Origin: Pseudomonadota bacterium
GTDB taxonomy: Bacteria > Pseudomonadota > Gammaproteobacteria > Burkholderiales > Burkholderiaceae_C
DNA length: 64,000 nucleotides
Direction: 5' to 3'
Assembly: GCA_018241265.1 (NCBI GenBank)
Contig: JAFEEF010000002.1
Location: 1 to 64,000, forward strand
Below the pieces are notes generated by a model. It did not search any database. It saw only the letters and a program-made list of their open reading frames with translations, and was not told the DNA's origin. The translations under genes were made by a program, and so were the position numbers. Every line of letters begins with the position of its first letter. Position 1 is the first letter of the stretch. Below, piece by piece: positions 9,901-17,762 of the stretch.

Positions 9901-12900
9901 GGAGCCGGCCGCCGCCGAACGGCCATCCGGCTTCGCGGTCGATCTCGATCTCGGCGAGGCCCAGCCTGCCGAATCCATCCTGGAGGGACTCGCGCCGTCT
10001 TCCGATTGGGGCAGCGTCGCGCCGACACGCGAGCCCGTCGCCGAACCCGTCGCCGCATCCGGCGGCGACCTCGACATCGTGCTCGACTTGGGCGCGCCTG
10101 CCGGCGAGGCGGCGCCTGCCGCCACCGAGCCGGCACCGGCCACTGAGGACGAGCTCGTCAAGATCGTCGGGCCGCTGCGCATCAGCATCCCGCTGTTCAA
10201 CATCTATCTGAACGAGGCCGACGAGCTGTCGCGGCGCTTGTCGATCGAGCTGGCCGAATGGTCGCTCGAGCTCGAACGACCGATCGGCGAGACCGCGGTC
10301 GCACTCGCCCATTCGCTCGCAGGCAGCTCCGCGACGGTCGGCTTCGCCGAACTGTCGCAGCTTGCGCGTTCGCTCGAGCATGCGCAGGCACGCTCGCTCG
10401 CGATCGGCCACGGCACGCCCGACGAAGCGGCGCTGTTCATCGACGCCGCCGAGGAGATCCGGCGCCTGCTGCACCAGTTCGCCGCCGGCTTCCTGAAGAG
10501 CCCGGCGCCCGAGTTGCTCGAGCGCTTGGCCGACCACGAGCGCAGCTCCGCGCTGCGCCTCGAAGCCGCGACGCAGGCCGCCGAGCTGCCGCCGGAGACG
10601 TCCCAGCCGGGCGATCTCGTGCCGGAGCTGCCGCTGATCTCGCTATCGCAGATCGACGAGACGACGGTGCCCGAGCTCGTGATGGACACGCGCGCCGCGG
10701 GTCTCGGCGACGGCGTCTCGACGAGCGTGCCGCCGCCCGTCGTCGCGGAGCCGCCGGTCGCGGCTGCCGAAGCGGCTGCCCCGCCGTTCGAGCCGCCGTT
10801 GGAGCCCGCGGCGGCGGTCGAGGCGCTGGAAGCGGCTGCGTTCGAGACCGCGCCGGGCGCGTTGCCATCAACCGATCCGGTGCTCGGCGACGTGCCGGAG
10901 CCGACGCCGACCGCCGTGCCGTCCGTCGAATCGGCCCTGGCCGAGCTCCCTTCGTTCGAGATGCCGGCCGCGCCGCTCGAGGCCGCGGTGCCGCTCGAGG
11001 CCGCGCCAGCCGAATCCATCGCGGACGAGCCCGCTGCCGCGGAGCGCGATGCACCGCCGGCGCCGCATTTCGCGACGCTCGGCCTGGGCGAGCTGAAGCC
11101 GCTCGGTGCGTTGCCGGAAGAGCCGGCGCTGCCGGCGGCACCGGTCGACCGCGGCGATGCCGGCCCGCTCGGCGATGCGATCGACGCGGTCGACTCGATC
11201 GATCCCGAGCTGTTCCCGATCTTCGAGGAAGAGGCCGCCGACCTGCTGCCGCAACTCGCCGGCCAGCTGCGCGACTGGTCGCGCCAACCCGATGCCGCAG
11301 CGCCGCCGGCTGCCTGCATGCGCACGCTGCACACGCTGAAAGGCGGCGCGCGGCTCGCTGGCGCGATGCGCCTCGGCGAAATGGCGCACCGGCTGGAGAC
11401 GCGCATCGAGCGGGTGCTCGCGCATCCGCCGGTCGATGCCGCCGCGGTCGACGCGCTGCAGGGCGATGGCGACCTGCTGACGCACGCGTTCGAACGCCTC
11501 CGCGCCGGCGACGCGGCGCCGCAGAGCGCGGTCGCCGCGCCGGCAGACGAAGCGCCGCAGAGCACCCAGGCCGCGGCACTGCCGCCGCTCGAGGTGCTGC
11601 TCGACGAGGCGCCGTCCGCCTTCCTCGATGCGCAGCCGACCCAGCCGGCGCCGTTGACGCCGGAGGTTGCCGAAGCCACCGCACCCGCAACCGCACCCGC
11701 CACCGAACCGGCCGCGCCGGCACCGGTCGACGAGGTCGCACCGGCGCCGTCTGCCGAGCCCGCTGCCGACACTGCGCTCGCGCTGCCCGCGCCCGCCGTG
11801 CCGCCGGCCGAGCTGCCGCCGATCGACTGGTCGCGCTTCGCCCCGGCCGGCGGCGCGCCGCGTGCGCTGCCCGAGCGTGTCGCGCCGGCCAGCCCGACCG
11901 CGGTGCGGGTGCGTGCGCCGCTGCTCGACCGGCTCGTCAACCAGGCCGGCGAGGTCAGCATCGCGCGCTCGCGCATCGAGGCCAGCGTCGGCCAGATCCG
12001 CGGCTCGCTCGGCGAGCTGACCGAGAACCTCGAGCGCCTGCGCAGCCAGCTGCGCGACATCGAGCTGCAGGCCGAGACGCAGATGAGCACGCGCATGGAG
12101 GCGGCCAAGGCAGCGTCCGAGCAGTTCGATCCGCTCGAGTTCGACCGCTACACGCGCTTCCAGGAGCTGACGCGCATGATGGCCGAGTCGGTGAACGACG
12201 TGGCCACCTTGCAGCGCTCGCTGCAGCGCTCGGTCGAAGCGACCGAGGACGATCTGGCGGCGCAGGCGCGTCTCGCGCGCGACCTGCAGGACGACCTGCT
12301 GCGCACCCGCATGATCGAGTTCGAGGGCCTGTCCGATCGCCTCTACCGCGTCGTGCGCCAGGCCGCCAAGGAGACCGGCAAGACGGTGCGGCTCGACATC
12401 GTCGGCGGCGGCGTCGAAGTCGACCGCGGCGTGCTGGATCGCATGACGGCATCGTTCGAGCATTTGCTGCGCAACTGCGTCGTGCACGGCATCGAAGCGC
12501 CGGAGGCACGCCAGGCCGCCGGCAAGGATCCGACCGGCGCGATCATCGTCGCGCTGACGCACGAGGGCAACGAGGTCGGCGTCGAGTTCCGCGACGACGG
12601 CGCCGGGCTGGATCTCGCGCGCATCCGCGCCAAGGGTGTCGCGCTCGGCATGATCGATGCGCAGGCCGAGCAGAGCGACGCCGAGCTCGCGAACCTGATC
12701 TTCGCGCCCGGCTTCACGACGTCCGAGGCCGTGACCGAACTCGCCGGCCGCGGCGTCGGCATGGACGTGGTGCGCTCCGAAGTCAACGCGATGGGCGGCC
12801 GCATCGAGACCGCGACCGCGGCCGGCGAAGGCACGTCGTTCAAGATGATCCTGCCGCTGACGACCGCGGTGACGCAGGTCGTGCTGATGCGCTGCGGCGA

Positions 12901-13756
12901 CATCACCTTGGCGGTGCCGTCGACGCTGGTCGAGATCGTGCGGCGCGCGACGCCGGGCGAGGTCGAGGCCGCCTACGCGAGCGGCAGCTACACGCTGGGC
13001 GAGCGCAGCGTGCCGTTCTTCTGGCTCGGTGCCCTGCTGCAGACGAGCGCACGCGCCGCGCCGAGCACGGCGCGCATGCGCAGCGTGGTCGTCGTGCGCA
13101 GCGCGCAGCAGCGCATCGCGATGCATGTCGACGAGGTGATCGGCAACCAGGAAGTCGTCGTCAAGAACCTCGGCCCGCAGCTCGCGCGGCTGCCGGGCCT
13201 GGCGGGCGTGACCTTGCTGGCGTCGGGTGCGGTCGCGCTGATCTACAACCCGGTGGCGCTCGCTGCGCTGTACGGCGACGCGGCGCGCGCGGCGACCACC
13301 GCGGCGCTGCACGATGCGGCGACCCCCGCGCTGCCGCTGCTGCCGCTGCCCGCCGAGGCGGCGCAGCCGCCGCTCGTGCTCGTCGTCGACGATTCGCTGA
13401 CGGTGCGCCGCGTCACGCAGCGGCTGCTGACGCGCGAAGGCTACCGCGTGACGGTCGCGAAGGACGGGCTGGACGCGCTCGAACGCCTGACCGAGGAGAT
13501 GCCGGCGGTCGTGCTGTCCGACATCGAGATGCCGCGCATGGACGGCTTCGACCTGGTGCGCAACATGCGCGCCGATGCGCGCCTGCGCGCGCTGCCGGTC
13601 ATCATGATCACGTCGCGGATCGCCCAGAAGCACCGCGACTATGCGGCCGAGCTCGGCGTCGACCACTACCTCGGCAAGCCCTACGCCGAGGAAGAGCTGC
13701 TCGCGCTGGTGGCCGGCTACACGGCCGCCCAGCCGCTCGTCGCGAACGCGGCTTGA
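6935..13756 (+). CDS. chpA: Pil-Chp hybrid chemotaxis histidine kinase ChpA/PilL
   Basis: A very large (2273-residue) CheA-type kinase of type IV pilus signalling. Three Hpt domains with phosphorylatable histidines are visible: His762 in HTLKGSSRMVGL, His1126 in HSLAGSSATVGF and His1466 in HTLKGGARLAGA. The N-terminal 700 residues hold helical, degenerate Hpt-like repeats (for example NQLHQGAGALELVGL near 70). Long Ala/Pro/Glu-rich linkers separate the Hpts. From about 1640 come the dimerisation helices, the ATPase (HLLRNCVVHGIE, GRGVGMDVVRSEV), a CheW-like domain, and a terminal receiver with VLVVDDSLTVRR and phospho-acceptor Asp2196 in LSDIEMPRMDG. It is the last gene of the operon and converges with phrB. 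Confidence 0.95.
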   Translation: MDLSIRPDPNLSAAHGGSGDDLSALSWVHDELRRSLETAHKALRRFVKEAEAAGASDIDAVDPAVLRTARNQLHQGAGALELVGLPAAATLLRASENAVQRYIAKPHKLTAKVVGDIEYASFALLDFIGRRLAGKPVSELALFPQYRAVQESAGADRVHPADLWPVDWRWRELPADAHAQPRQVDAASHAALESQLLPLMRGTEPQAVAARIGELCAGLGAGAGSGDVATLWKLAAAMFEAQAQGLLGFDVYSKRVASRLLAQFRALERGEFEVSERLAQDLLFFCAQSASPGDGRRAPRLAAVRQTYGLVHHVPTDYAASSLGRFDPALILQARKRVAAAKEAWSAVAGGEMHRLAGLSEQFALVGDSLKRIFPHGEAFAGELQQAIALTQQSFAAPGAPLAMEVATSLLYIEAALEDGDFDAPELAGRVERLAQRLAGVRQGRSPEPLEGWMEDLYRRVSDRQTMGSVVQELRASLSEAEKLIDQFFRKPDDRNVLIPVPHQLSAMRGVLSVLGMDQASAALVRMRDDVDGLITTEVDPERVGQAGVFDRLAGNLGALGFLIDMLSVQPQMAKSLFVFDADAGTLSPLMGRAAPARPAEPAPPVIDLRLIEQAQMLAFTSVREDVPIEDVHRDLDRLSQDARAAAQTDLADTVQKAQEALERSAGAAELAAARGALSEALVDFVTTASDPVALAPEAPRTAAAPITLDFGAQDLHEDEEMREVFLEEAREVLDGARAASAELAQAPGELEVLTTLRRAFHTLKGSSRMVGLKDFGEAAWAGEQVYNTLLAGQQPAGPALIEFTGWALGYLGAWVEDIAAGRAGSHDAGTVKAAADLLNAPPPAVEEVAVAEQAVPPTDVLDAAPVEEEVAFELLTDAPSEAAPAAAPDASAPMLLPPDLPSAADLEFGVSQHPPLDLVTGPDLTFEFDLGPDEALDPAAATASAPASLPPHEVIRFDSSAQALLDPFDAGTAGSAATEPMPLPEIVPEPAAAERPSGFAVDLDLGEAQPAESILEGLAPSSDWGSVAPTREPVAEPVAASGGDLDIVLDLGAPAGEAAPAATEPAPATEDELVKIVGPLRISIPLFNIYLNEADELSRRLSIELAEWSLELERPIGETAVALAHSLAGSSATVGFAELSQLARSLEHAQARSLAIGHGTPDEAALFIDAAEEIRRLLHQFAAGFLKSPAPELLERLADHERSSALRLEAATQAAELPPETSQPGDLVPELPLISLSQIDETTVPELVMDTRAAGLGDGVSTSVPPPVVAEPPVAAAEAAAPPFEPPLEPAAAVEALEAAAFETAPGALPSTDPVLGDVPEPTPTAVPSVESALAELPSFEMPAAPLEAAVPLEAAPAESIADEPAAAERDAPPAPHFATLGLGELKPLGALPEEPALPAAPVDRGDAGPLGDAIDAVDSIDPELFPIFEEEAADLLPQLAGQLRDWSRQPDAAAPPAACMRTLHTLKGGARLAGAMRLGEMAHRLETRIERVLAHPPVDAAAVDALQGDGDLLTHAFERLRAGDAAPQSAVAAPADEAPQSTQAAALPPLEVLLDEAPSAFLDAQPTQPAPLTPEVAEATAPATAPATEPAAPAPVDEVAPAPSAEPAADTALALPAPAVPPAELPPIDWSRFAPAGGAPRALPERVAPASPTAVRVRAPLLDRLVNQAGEVSIARSRIEASVGQIRGSLGELTENLERLRSQLRDIELQAETQMSTRMEAAKAASEQFDPLEFDRYTRFQELTRMMAESVNDVATLQRSLQRSVEATEDDLAAQARLARDLQDDLLRTRMIEFEGLSDRLYRVVRQAAKETGKTVRLDIVGGGVEVDRGVLDRMTASFEHLLRNCVVHGIEAPEARQAAGKDPTGAIIVALTHEGNEVGVEFRDDGAGLDLARIRAKGVALGMIDAQAEQSDAELANLIFAPGFTTSEAVTELAGRGVGMDVVRSEVNAMGGRIETATAAGEGTSFKMILPLTTAVTQVVLMRCGDITLAVPSTLVEIVRRATPGEVEAAYASGSYTLGERSVPFFWLGALLQTSARAAPSTARMRSVVVVRSAQQRIAMHVDEVIGNQEVVVKNLGPQLARLPGLAGVTLLASGAVALIYNPVALAALYGDAARAATTAALHDAATPALPLLPLPAEAAQPPLVLVVDDSLTVRRVTQRLLTREGYRVTVAKDGLDALERLTEEMPAVVLSDIEMPRMDGFDLVRNMRADARLRALPVIMITSRIAQKHRDYAAELGVDHYLGKPYAEEELLALVAGYTAAQPLVANAA

Positions 13757-13765
13757 TGGCGCGGC

Positions 13766-13781
13766 CGCCGCCTACGCGGCG
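13766..13781. terminator. Possible bidirectional hairpin between chpA and phrB
   Basis: CGCCGC-CTAC-GCGGCG forms a 6-bp G+C stem with a 4-nt loop just after the chpA stop. It overlaps the phrB stop codon. No U-tract follows on either strand, so this is only a weak terminator candidate for the two convergent genes. Confidence 0.3.
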
Positions 13782-15226
13782 TCCTTGACGACCGCGTAGC
13801 GCTCGAGCGTGCGCCGGCGCGCGGTCTCGTGGTCGACGATGGGTTCCGGGTAGTCGCGGCCGAGCTGGATGCCTGCGGCTTCCAGATCGATCGGCCGTGC
13901 CTGCCACGGTGCGTGGATCAGCGCGTCGGGCAGCGCCGCGAGCTGCGGCAGGTAGCGCCGGATGAACTTGGCCGCGGGGTCGAACTTGCGGCTCTGGCTG
14001 ACCGGATTGAAGATCCGGAACCACGGCTGCGCGTCGCAGCCGGTCGACGCGGCCCATTGCCAGCCGCCGTTGTTGGCGGCGAGGTCGTAGTCGTTGAGCT
14101 GGCGCGCGAAGTAGGCCTCGCCGCGCCGCCAGTCGATGCCGAGGTCCTTGGTCAGGAAGCTCGCCGTCACCATGCGCAGGCGGTTGTGCATGTAGCCGGT
14201 CTGGTTGATCTGCGCCATCGCGGCGTCGACGAGCGGATAGCCGGTCCGGCCGGCGCACCAGGCGTCGAAGTGGCGGTCGGCCTGCGCGCCGTGCTCCCAG
14301 CGGATGCGGTCGTAGGCCGGCCGGAACGCATGCGTGACGACGTGCGGATGGTGGTGCAGCACCTGGTGGTAGAAGTCGCGCCAGATGAGCTCGGAGAGCC
14401 AGGTCCGGGCGCCTTGCGACGCGGTCCGCTCGACCGCGGCCCGCACCAGCTCGCGGATCGACACCGTGCCGAAGCGCAGGTGCACCGACAGATAGCTCGG
14501 TCCTCTCAGCGCCGGGTAGTCGCGGGCGTGCGCATAGTCGTCGATGCGGCCGAGGAAGTCGGCCAGCAGTTCGCCCGCGCCGGCGCTGCCGCAGGGGATC
14601 TTGAGCTGCGCGAGGTTGGTCGGCTGGAAGCCGATGTCCTTCAGCGACCGCATGCCGGCCGGGATGCCGTGCGGCAAGGGCGCGAGCGCGGCCGCATGCC
14701 GCTCGACCGGATAAGCGCGCGCGTAGTAGGGCTCGAGCCGCTTCAGCCACGCGGCCTTGTACGGCGTGTAGACGCCATACGGCGTGCCGCCGCCGGTGAG
14801 CACCTCGTTGCGCTCGAAGACCACGTGGTCCTTCATCGTGTGCAATGCGATGCCGGCATCGGCGAGCGCGCCGCGCGCCTGCGCGTCGCGTGCCAGCGCA
14901 GCCGGGTCGTCGTCGTGGCTCGCATACACCGCCTGCACGTGCAGGGCGCCGGCGAGCCGGACGATCTCGTCCACCGCCTGTCCGTGGCGCACGATGAGCC
15001 GCGTGTCCGCCAGTTCGCGCAACCCGCGGTCGACGTCGCCCAGGCTCTCGACGATGAACTCGACGCGCCGGTCCGCGCGCGGCAGGTCATCGAGGATCGC
15101 GCGGTCGAGCACGAAGGCGCACCAGACCCGGTCGGCGGCTTTCAGGGCGTGGTAGAGCGCCGCGTTGTCGGCCGTGCGGAGATCACGGCGCAGCCACACG
15201 AGCGCGCCGGCCAGGGGCTTGTCCAT
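13772..15226 (-). CDS. phrB: Deoxyribodipyrimidine photolyase
   Basis: A 484-residue light-driven enzyme that reverts cyclobutane pyrimidine dimers. The N-terminal alpha/beta antenna domain starts ALVWLRRDLRTADNAALYHAL. The C-terminal FAD domain has TWLSELIWRDFYHQVL, the long conserved block from INQTGYMHNRLRMV to NNGGWQWAASTGCDAQPWFR, and NPVSQSRKFDPAAKFIRRYL. These mark a class I CPD photolyase. The ATG at 15226 is the only start that keeps the WLRRDLR block at its usual distance from the N-terminus. It is convergent with chpA and divergent from yqgE, with only 26 bp between the two starts. Confidence 0.96.
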   Translation of the reverse strand: MDKPLAGALVWLRRDLRTADNAALYHALKAADRVWCAFVLDRAILDDLPRADRRVEFIVESLGDVDRGLRELADTRLIVRHGQAVDEIVRLAGALHVQAVYASHDDDPAALARDAQARGALADAGIALHTMKDHVVFERNEVLTGGGTPYGVYTPYKAAWLKRLEPYYARAYPVERHAAALAPLPHGIPAGMRSLKDIGFQPTNLAQLKIPCGSAGAGELLADFLGRIDDYAHARDYPALRGPSYLSVHLRFGTVSIRELVRAAVERTASQGARTWLSELIWRDFYHQVLHHHPHVVTHAFRPAYDRIRWEHGAQADRHFDAWCAGRTGYPLVDAAMAQINQTGYMHNRLRMVTASFLTKDLGIDWRRGEAYFARQLNDYDLAANNGGWQWAASTGCDAQPWFRIFNPVSQSRKFDPAAKFIRRYLPQLAALPDALIHAPWQARPIDLEAAGIQLGRDYPEPIVDHETARRRTLERYAVVKDAA

Positions 15227-15252
15227 CGCTCCGAGTCTCGCGCAGGAATAAA

Positions 15253-15858
15253 ATGCCCGCCATGGCCGATGAGCCCGTCCCCACCATCAACTTCACGAAC
15301 CAGTTCCTGATTGCCATGCCCGGCATGGGCGACGGGACTTTCGCGGGGACGGTCGTCTACATGTGCGAGCACACCGAGAAGGGTGCGCTCGGCCTCGTCA
15401 TCAACAAGCCGATCGACATCAAGCTCAAGAACCTGTTCGAGAAGGTCGAGCTGTCGCTGGCCCGCGCCGACCTCGCCGAAGCGCCGGTCTACTTCGGCGG
15501 CCCGGTGCAGACCGAGCGCGGCTTCGTGCTGCACGACCGGCTCGCCAGCGAGGACGGCGAAGGCGCGCACTACAACTCCTACCTGCAGATCCCGGGCGGC
15601 CTGGAGATGACGACCAGCAAGGACGTGCTGGAGGCGCTGTCGCAGGGCGTGGGCCCGAAGCGGGTGCTGGTCACGCTCGGCTACAGCGGCTGGGGCGCCG
15701 GCCAGCTCGAGGACGAGATGCAGCGCAACGGCTGGATCAACGTGACGGCCGAGCCGGCGATCATCTTCGACACGCCGGTCGAGCAGCGCTACGAACGCGC
15801 GCTGTCGCTGCTCGGCATCGACGCCCGCATGCTGTCGCAGGAGGCGGGTCACGCATGA
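15253..15858 (+). CDS. yqgE: UPF0301/DUF179 family protein YqgE
   Basis: A 201-residue cytoplasmic protein of unknown biochemical role that commonly precedes ruvX. The family signature is clear: NQFLIAMPGMGDGTFAGTVV, then YMCEHTEKGALGLVINKP, VYFGGPVQTERGFVLH and LGYSGWGAGQLEDEMQRNGW. An AGGA 5 nt before ATG 15253 favours that start over the ATG three codons later. The stop overlaps the ruvX start in ATGA, the first of several couplings in this run, so it probably heads the ruvX–pyr operon. Confidence 0.93.
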   Translation: MPAMADEPVPTINFTNQFLIAMPGMGDGTFAGTVVYMCEHTEKGALGLVINKPIDIKLKNLFEKVELSLARADLAEAPVYFGGPVQTERGFVLHDRLASEDGEGAHYNSYLQIPGGLEMTTSKDVLEALSQGVGPKRVLVTLGYSGWGAGQLEDEMQRNGWINVTAEPAIIFDTPVEQRYERALSLLGIDARMLSQEAGHA

Positions 15859-16268
15859 GCGGTGGCGCTGCCGCTCCGGTGCCCATGCCCCTTTCCTTTC
15901 TCGCTTTCGATTTCGGTACCCGGCGGGTCGGTGTCGCCAGCGGCAACACGCTGACGCGCCATGCCGAGCCGCTCGCGACGATCGCCGCCGACGGCGATGC
16001 GCGCTTTGCGGCGATCGGCCGGCTGATCGCCGAATGGCAGCCGGCGGCGCTCGTCGTCGGCGTGCCGTTCCATCCGGACGGCGCCGAGCACGACAATACG
16101 CGCCGCGCGCGCCGCTTCGCGCGCCAACTCCACGGCCGCTTCCGCTTGCCGGTGCACGAGGTCGACGAGCGCTATTCGACGACCGAAGCCGGCGCGGTCG
16201 GAGCGACCGATCTGGACGCGGCCTCGGCGGCGATCATCCTCGAACAGTTCCTGCAATCCGTCTCATGA
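15855..16268 (+). CDS. ruvX: RuvX/YqgF family RNase H-fold nuclease
   Basis: A 137-residue member of the YqgF resolvase/16S rRNA processing family. The RNase H-fold motifs are [17 protein letters not shown] with its first catalytic Asp, [11 protein letters not shown] in the centre, and [11 protein letters not shown] followed by [15 protein letters not shown]. Family members act as Holliday-junction resolvase-like enzymes or in pre-16S rRNA 5' maturation. The start overlaps the yqgE stop and the stop overlaps the pyrR start, each as ATGA, so translation is probably coupled. Confidence 0.93.
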   Translation: MSGGAAAPVPMPLSFLAFDFGTRRVGVASGNTLTRHAEPLATIAADGDARFAAIGRLIAEWQPAALVVGVPFHPDGAEHDNTRRARRFARQLHGRFRLPVHEVDERYSTTEAGAVGATDLDAASAAIILEQFLQSVS

Positions 16269-16768
16269 GCACCTTGCACCTGGATGCCGAAGCGCTGTAT
16301 GCCGACCTGCTGTCGGGCGTGCGCACCTTGATGACGCCGGACGCCGTGCTGGTCGGCATCTGGTCGGGCGGCGCATGGCTCGCCGAGCGGCTGCAACGCG
16401 ACCTCGGCCTCGCCGAGCACGGCGTGATCTCGAGCGCGCTGCACCGCGACGACTTCAACTCGCGCGGCATGTCCGCGTCGGCCGACCACACGCGGCTGCC
16501 GTTCGACGTCAAGGGCAAGCGCATCGTGCTGGTCGACGACGTGCTCTACACCGGCCGCACGATACGCGCGGTGATCAACGAGCTGTACGACTTCGGCCGG
16601 CCGGCGAGCGTCACGCTCGCGGTGCTGGTCGACCGCGGCGGTCGCGAGCTGCCGATCGCCGCGGCGGTGTCGGCCGCGCGCCTCACCGTGCCGCCGCAGC
16701 AGCGGCTGTCGCTCGCGCGCGCCGACGACGGCCGCTTCAGCTTCAAGATCGAAACCCGACTGGCCTGA
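16265..16768 (+). CDS. pyrR: Bifunctional pyrimidine regulator / uracil phosphoribosyltransferase PyrR
   Basis: A 167-residue type I phosphoribosyltransferase. The PRPP-binding motif [19 protein letters not shown] is intact. The flexible-loop region [11 protein letters not shown] and the basic segment [13 protein letters not shown] are typical of PyrR. In Gram-positives PyrR binds pyr mRNA to cause attenuation; in proteobacteria the family is often encoded next to pyrB and may act mainly as a uracil phosphoribosyltransferase. No obvious attenuator precedes pyrB here because the genes overlap (TGATG), so regulation would have to act further upstream. Confidence 0.92.
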   Translation: MSTLHLDAEALYADLLSGVRTLMTPDAVLVGIWSGGAWLAERLQRDLGLAEHGVISSALHRDDFNSRGMSASADHTRLPFDVKGKRIVLVDDVLYTGRTIRAVINELYDFGRPASVTLAVLVDRGGRELPIAAAVSAARLTVPPQQRLSLARADDGRFSFKIETRLA

Positions 16769-17736
16769 TGACGATGCTCAGCCGACGCAATCCGCAGCTC
16801 AACCGCAACGGCGAGCTGATCCATCTGTTGTCGATCGAAGGCCTGCCGGCCGCGGTCGTGCAGCAGATCCTCGACACCGCCGGCACCTTCCTGTCGGTCA
16901 GCGAACGCGAGGTGAAGAAGGTGCCGCTCTTGCGCGGCAAGAGCGTCTTCAACCTCTTCTTCGAGAATTCGACGCGCACCCGCACGACCTTCGAGATCGC
17001 CGCCAAGCGGCTGTCGGCCGACGTCATCAACCTCGACATCGCGCGCTCGTCGACCGCCAAGGGCGAAAGCCTGCTCGACACGATCGCGAACCTGTCGGCG
17101 ATGCATGCCGACATGTTCGTCGTGCGCCACGGCGAGAGCGGCGCGCCGTACCTCATCGCGCAGCACTGCGCGCCGCACGTGCACGTGGTCAACGCCGGCG
17201 ACGGACGCCATTCGCATCCGACGCAGGGGCTGCTGGACATGTACACGATCCGCCACTACAAGAAGGACTTCCGCGAGCTCACCGTCGCGATCGTCGGCGA
17301 CATCGTGCACTCGCGCGTCGCGCGCTCCGACATCAACGCGCTGACGACGCTCGGCGTGCCCGAGATCCGCGCGGTCGGCCCGAAGACGCTGGTGCCGGGC
17401 GACCTGAAGGAGATGGGCGTGCGCGTCTGCCACGACATGACCGAGGGCATCGCCGGCGCCGACGTGATCATCATGCTGCGCCTGCAGAACGAGCGCATGA
17501 GCGGCGCGATGCTGCCATCGGCCGGCGAGTTCTTCAAGAACTACGGCCTGACGCCCGACAAGCTGGCGCGCGCGAAACCCGACGCGATCGTGATGCATCC
17601 GGGCCCGATCAACCGCGGCGTCGAGATCGACTCGGCGGTCGCCGACGGCAAGCAGAGCGTGATCCTGCCGCAGGTGACGTTCGGCATCGCGGTGCGGATG
17701 GCGGTGATGTCGATCATCGCGGGGAACACGGCATGA
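16768..17736 (+). CDS. pyrB: Aspartate carbamoyltransferase catalytic subunit
   Basis: Catalyses carbamoyl phosphate plus aspartate to carbamoyl-aspartate, the committed step of pyrimidine synthesis. The 322-residue product has the carbamoyl-phosphate loop [19 protein letters not shown], the SxxxGES-type loop [12 protein letters not shown], the HPTQGLLD block (written [11 protein letters not shown]) and the C-terminal [12 protein letters not shown]. It starts one base into the pyrR stop. It is followed by the inactive dihydroorotase pyrC', and no pyrI regulatory subunit is visible, matching the dodecameric PyrB–PyrC' type seen in pseudomonads. A 6-codon ORF (MSGIGA) overlaps its stop and looks meaningless. 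Confidence 0.97.
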   Translation: MTMLSRRNPQLNRNGELIHLLSIEGLPAAVVQQILDTAGTFLSVSEREVKKVPLLRGKSVFNLFFENSTRTRTTFEIAAKRLSADVINLDIARSSTAKGESLLDTIANLSAMHADMFVVRHGESGAPYLIAQHCAPHVHVVNAGDGRHSHPTQGLLDMYTIRHYKKDFRELTVAIVGDIVHSRVARSDINALTTLGVPEIRAVGPKTLVPGDLKEMGVRVCHDMTEGIAGADVIIMLRLQNERMSGAMLPSAGEFFKNYGLTPDKLARAKPDAIVMHPGPINRGVEIDSAVADGKQSVILPQVTFGIAVRMAVMSIIAGNTA

Positions 17737-17762
17737 GCGGTATCGGTGCATAGAAGAAGACG

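Noticed and set aside
4354-10537. Very long open frames on the minus strand opposite pilJ and chpA (930 and 1209 codons)
   Set aside because: Their Arg/His/Gly/Leu-rich composition has no motifs, and they mirror strongly supported genes. They are the usual antisense shadows of G+C-rich coding DNA.
16700-16800. PyrR-type attenuator before pyrB
   Set aside because: pyrR and pyrB overlap by one base, so there is no leader; no hairpin with a U-tract is visible.
17733-17753. Six-codon ORF (MSGIGA) overlapping the pyrB stop
   Set aside because: Too short, no ribosome-binding site of its own, and pyrC' has an independent start 10 nt later.
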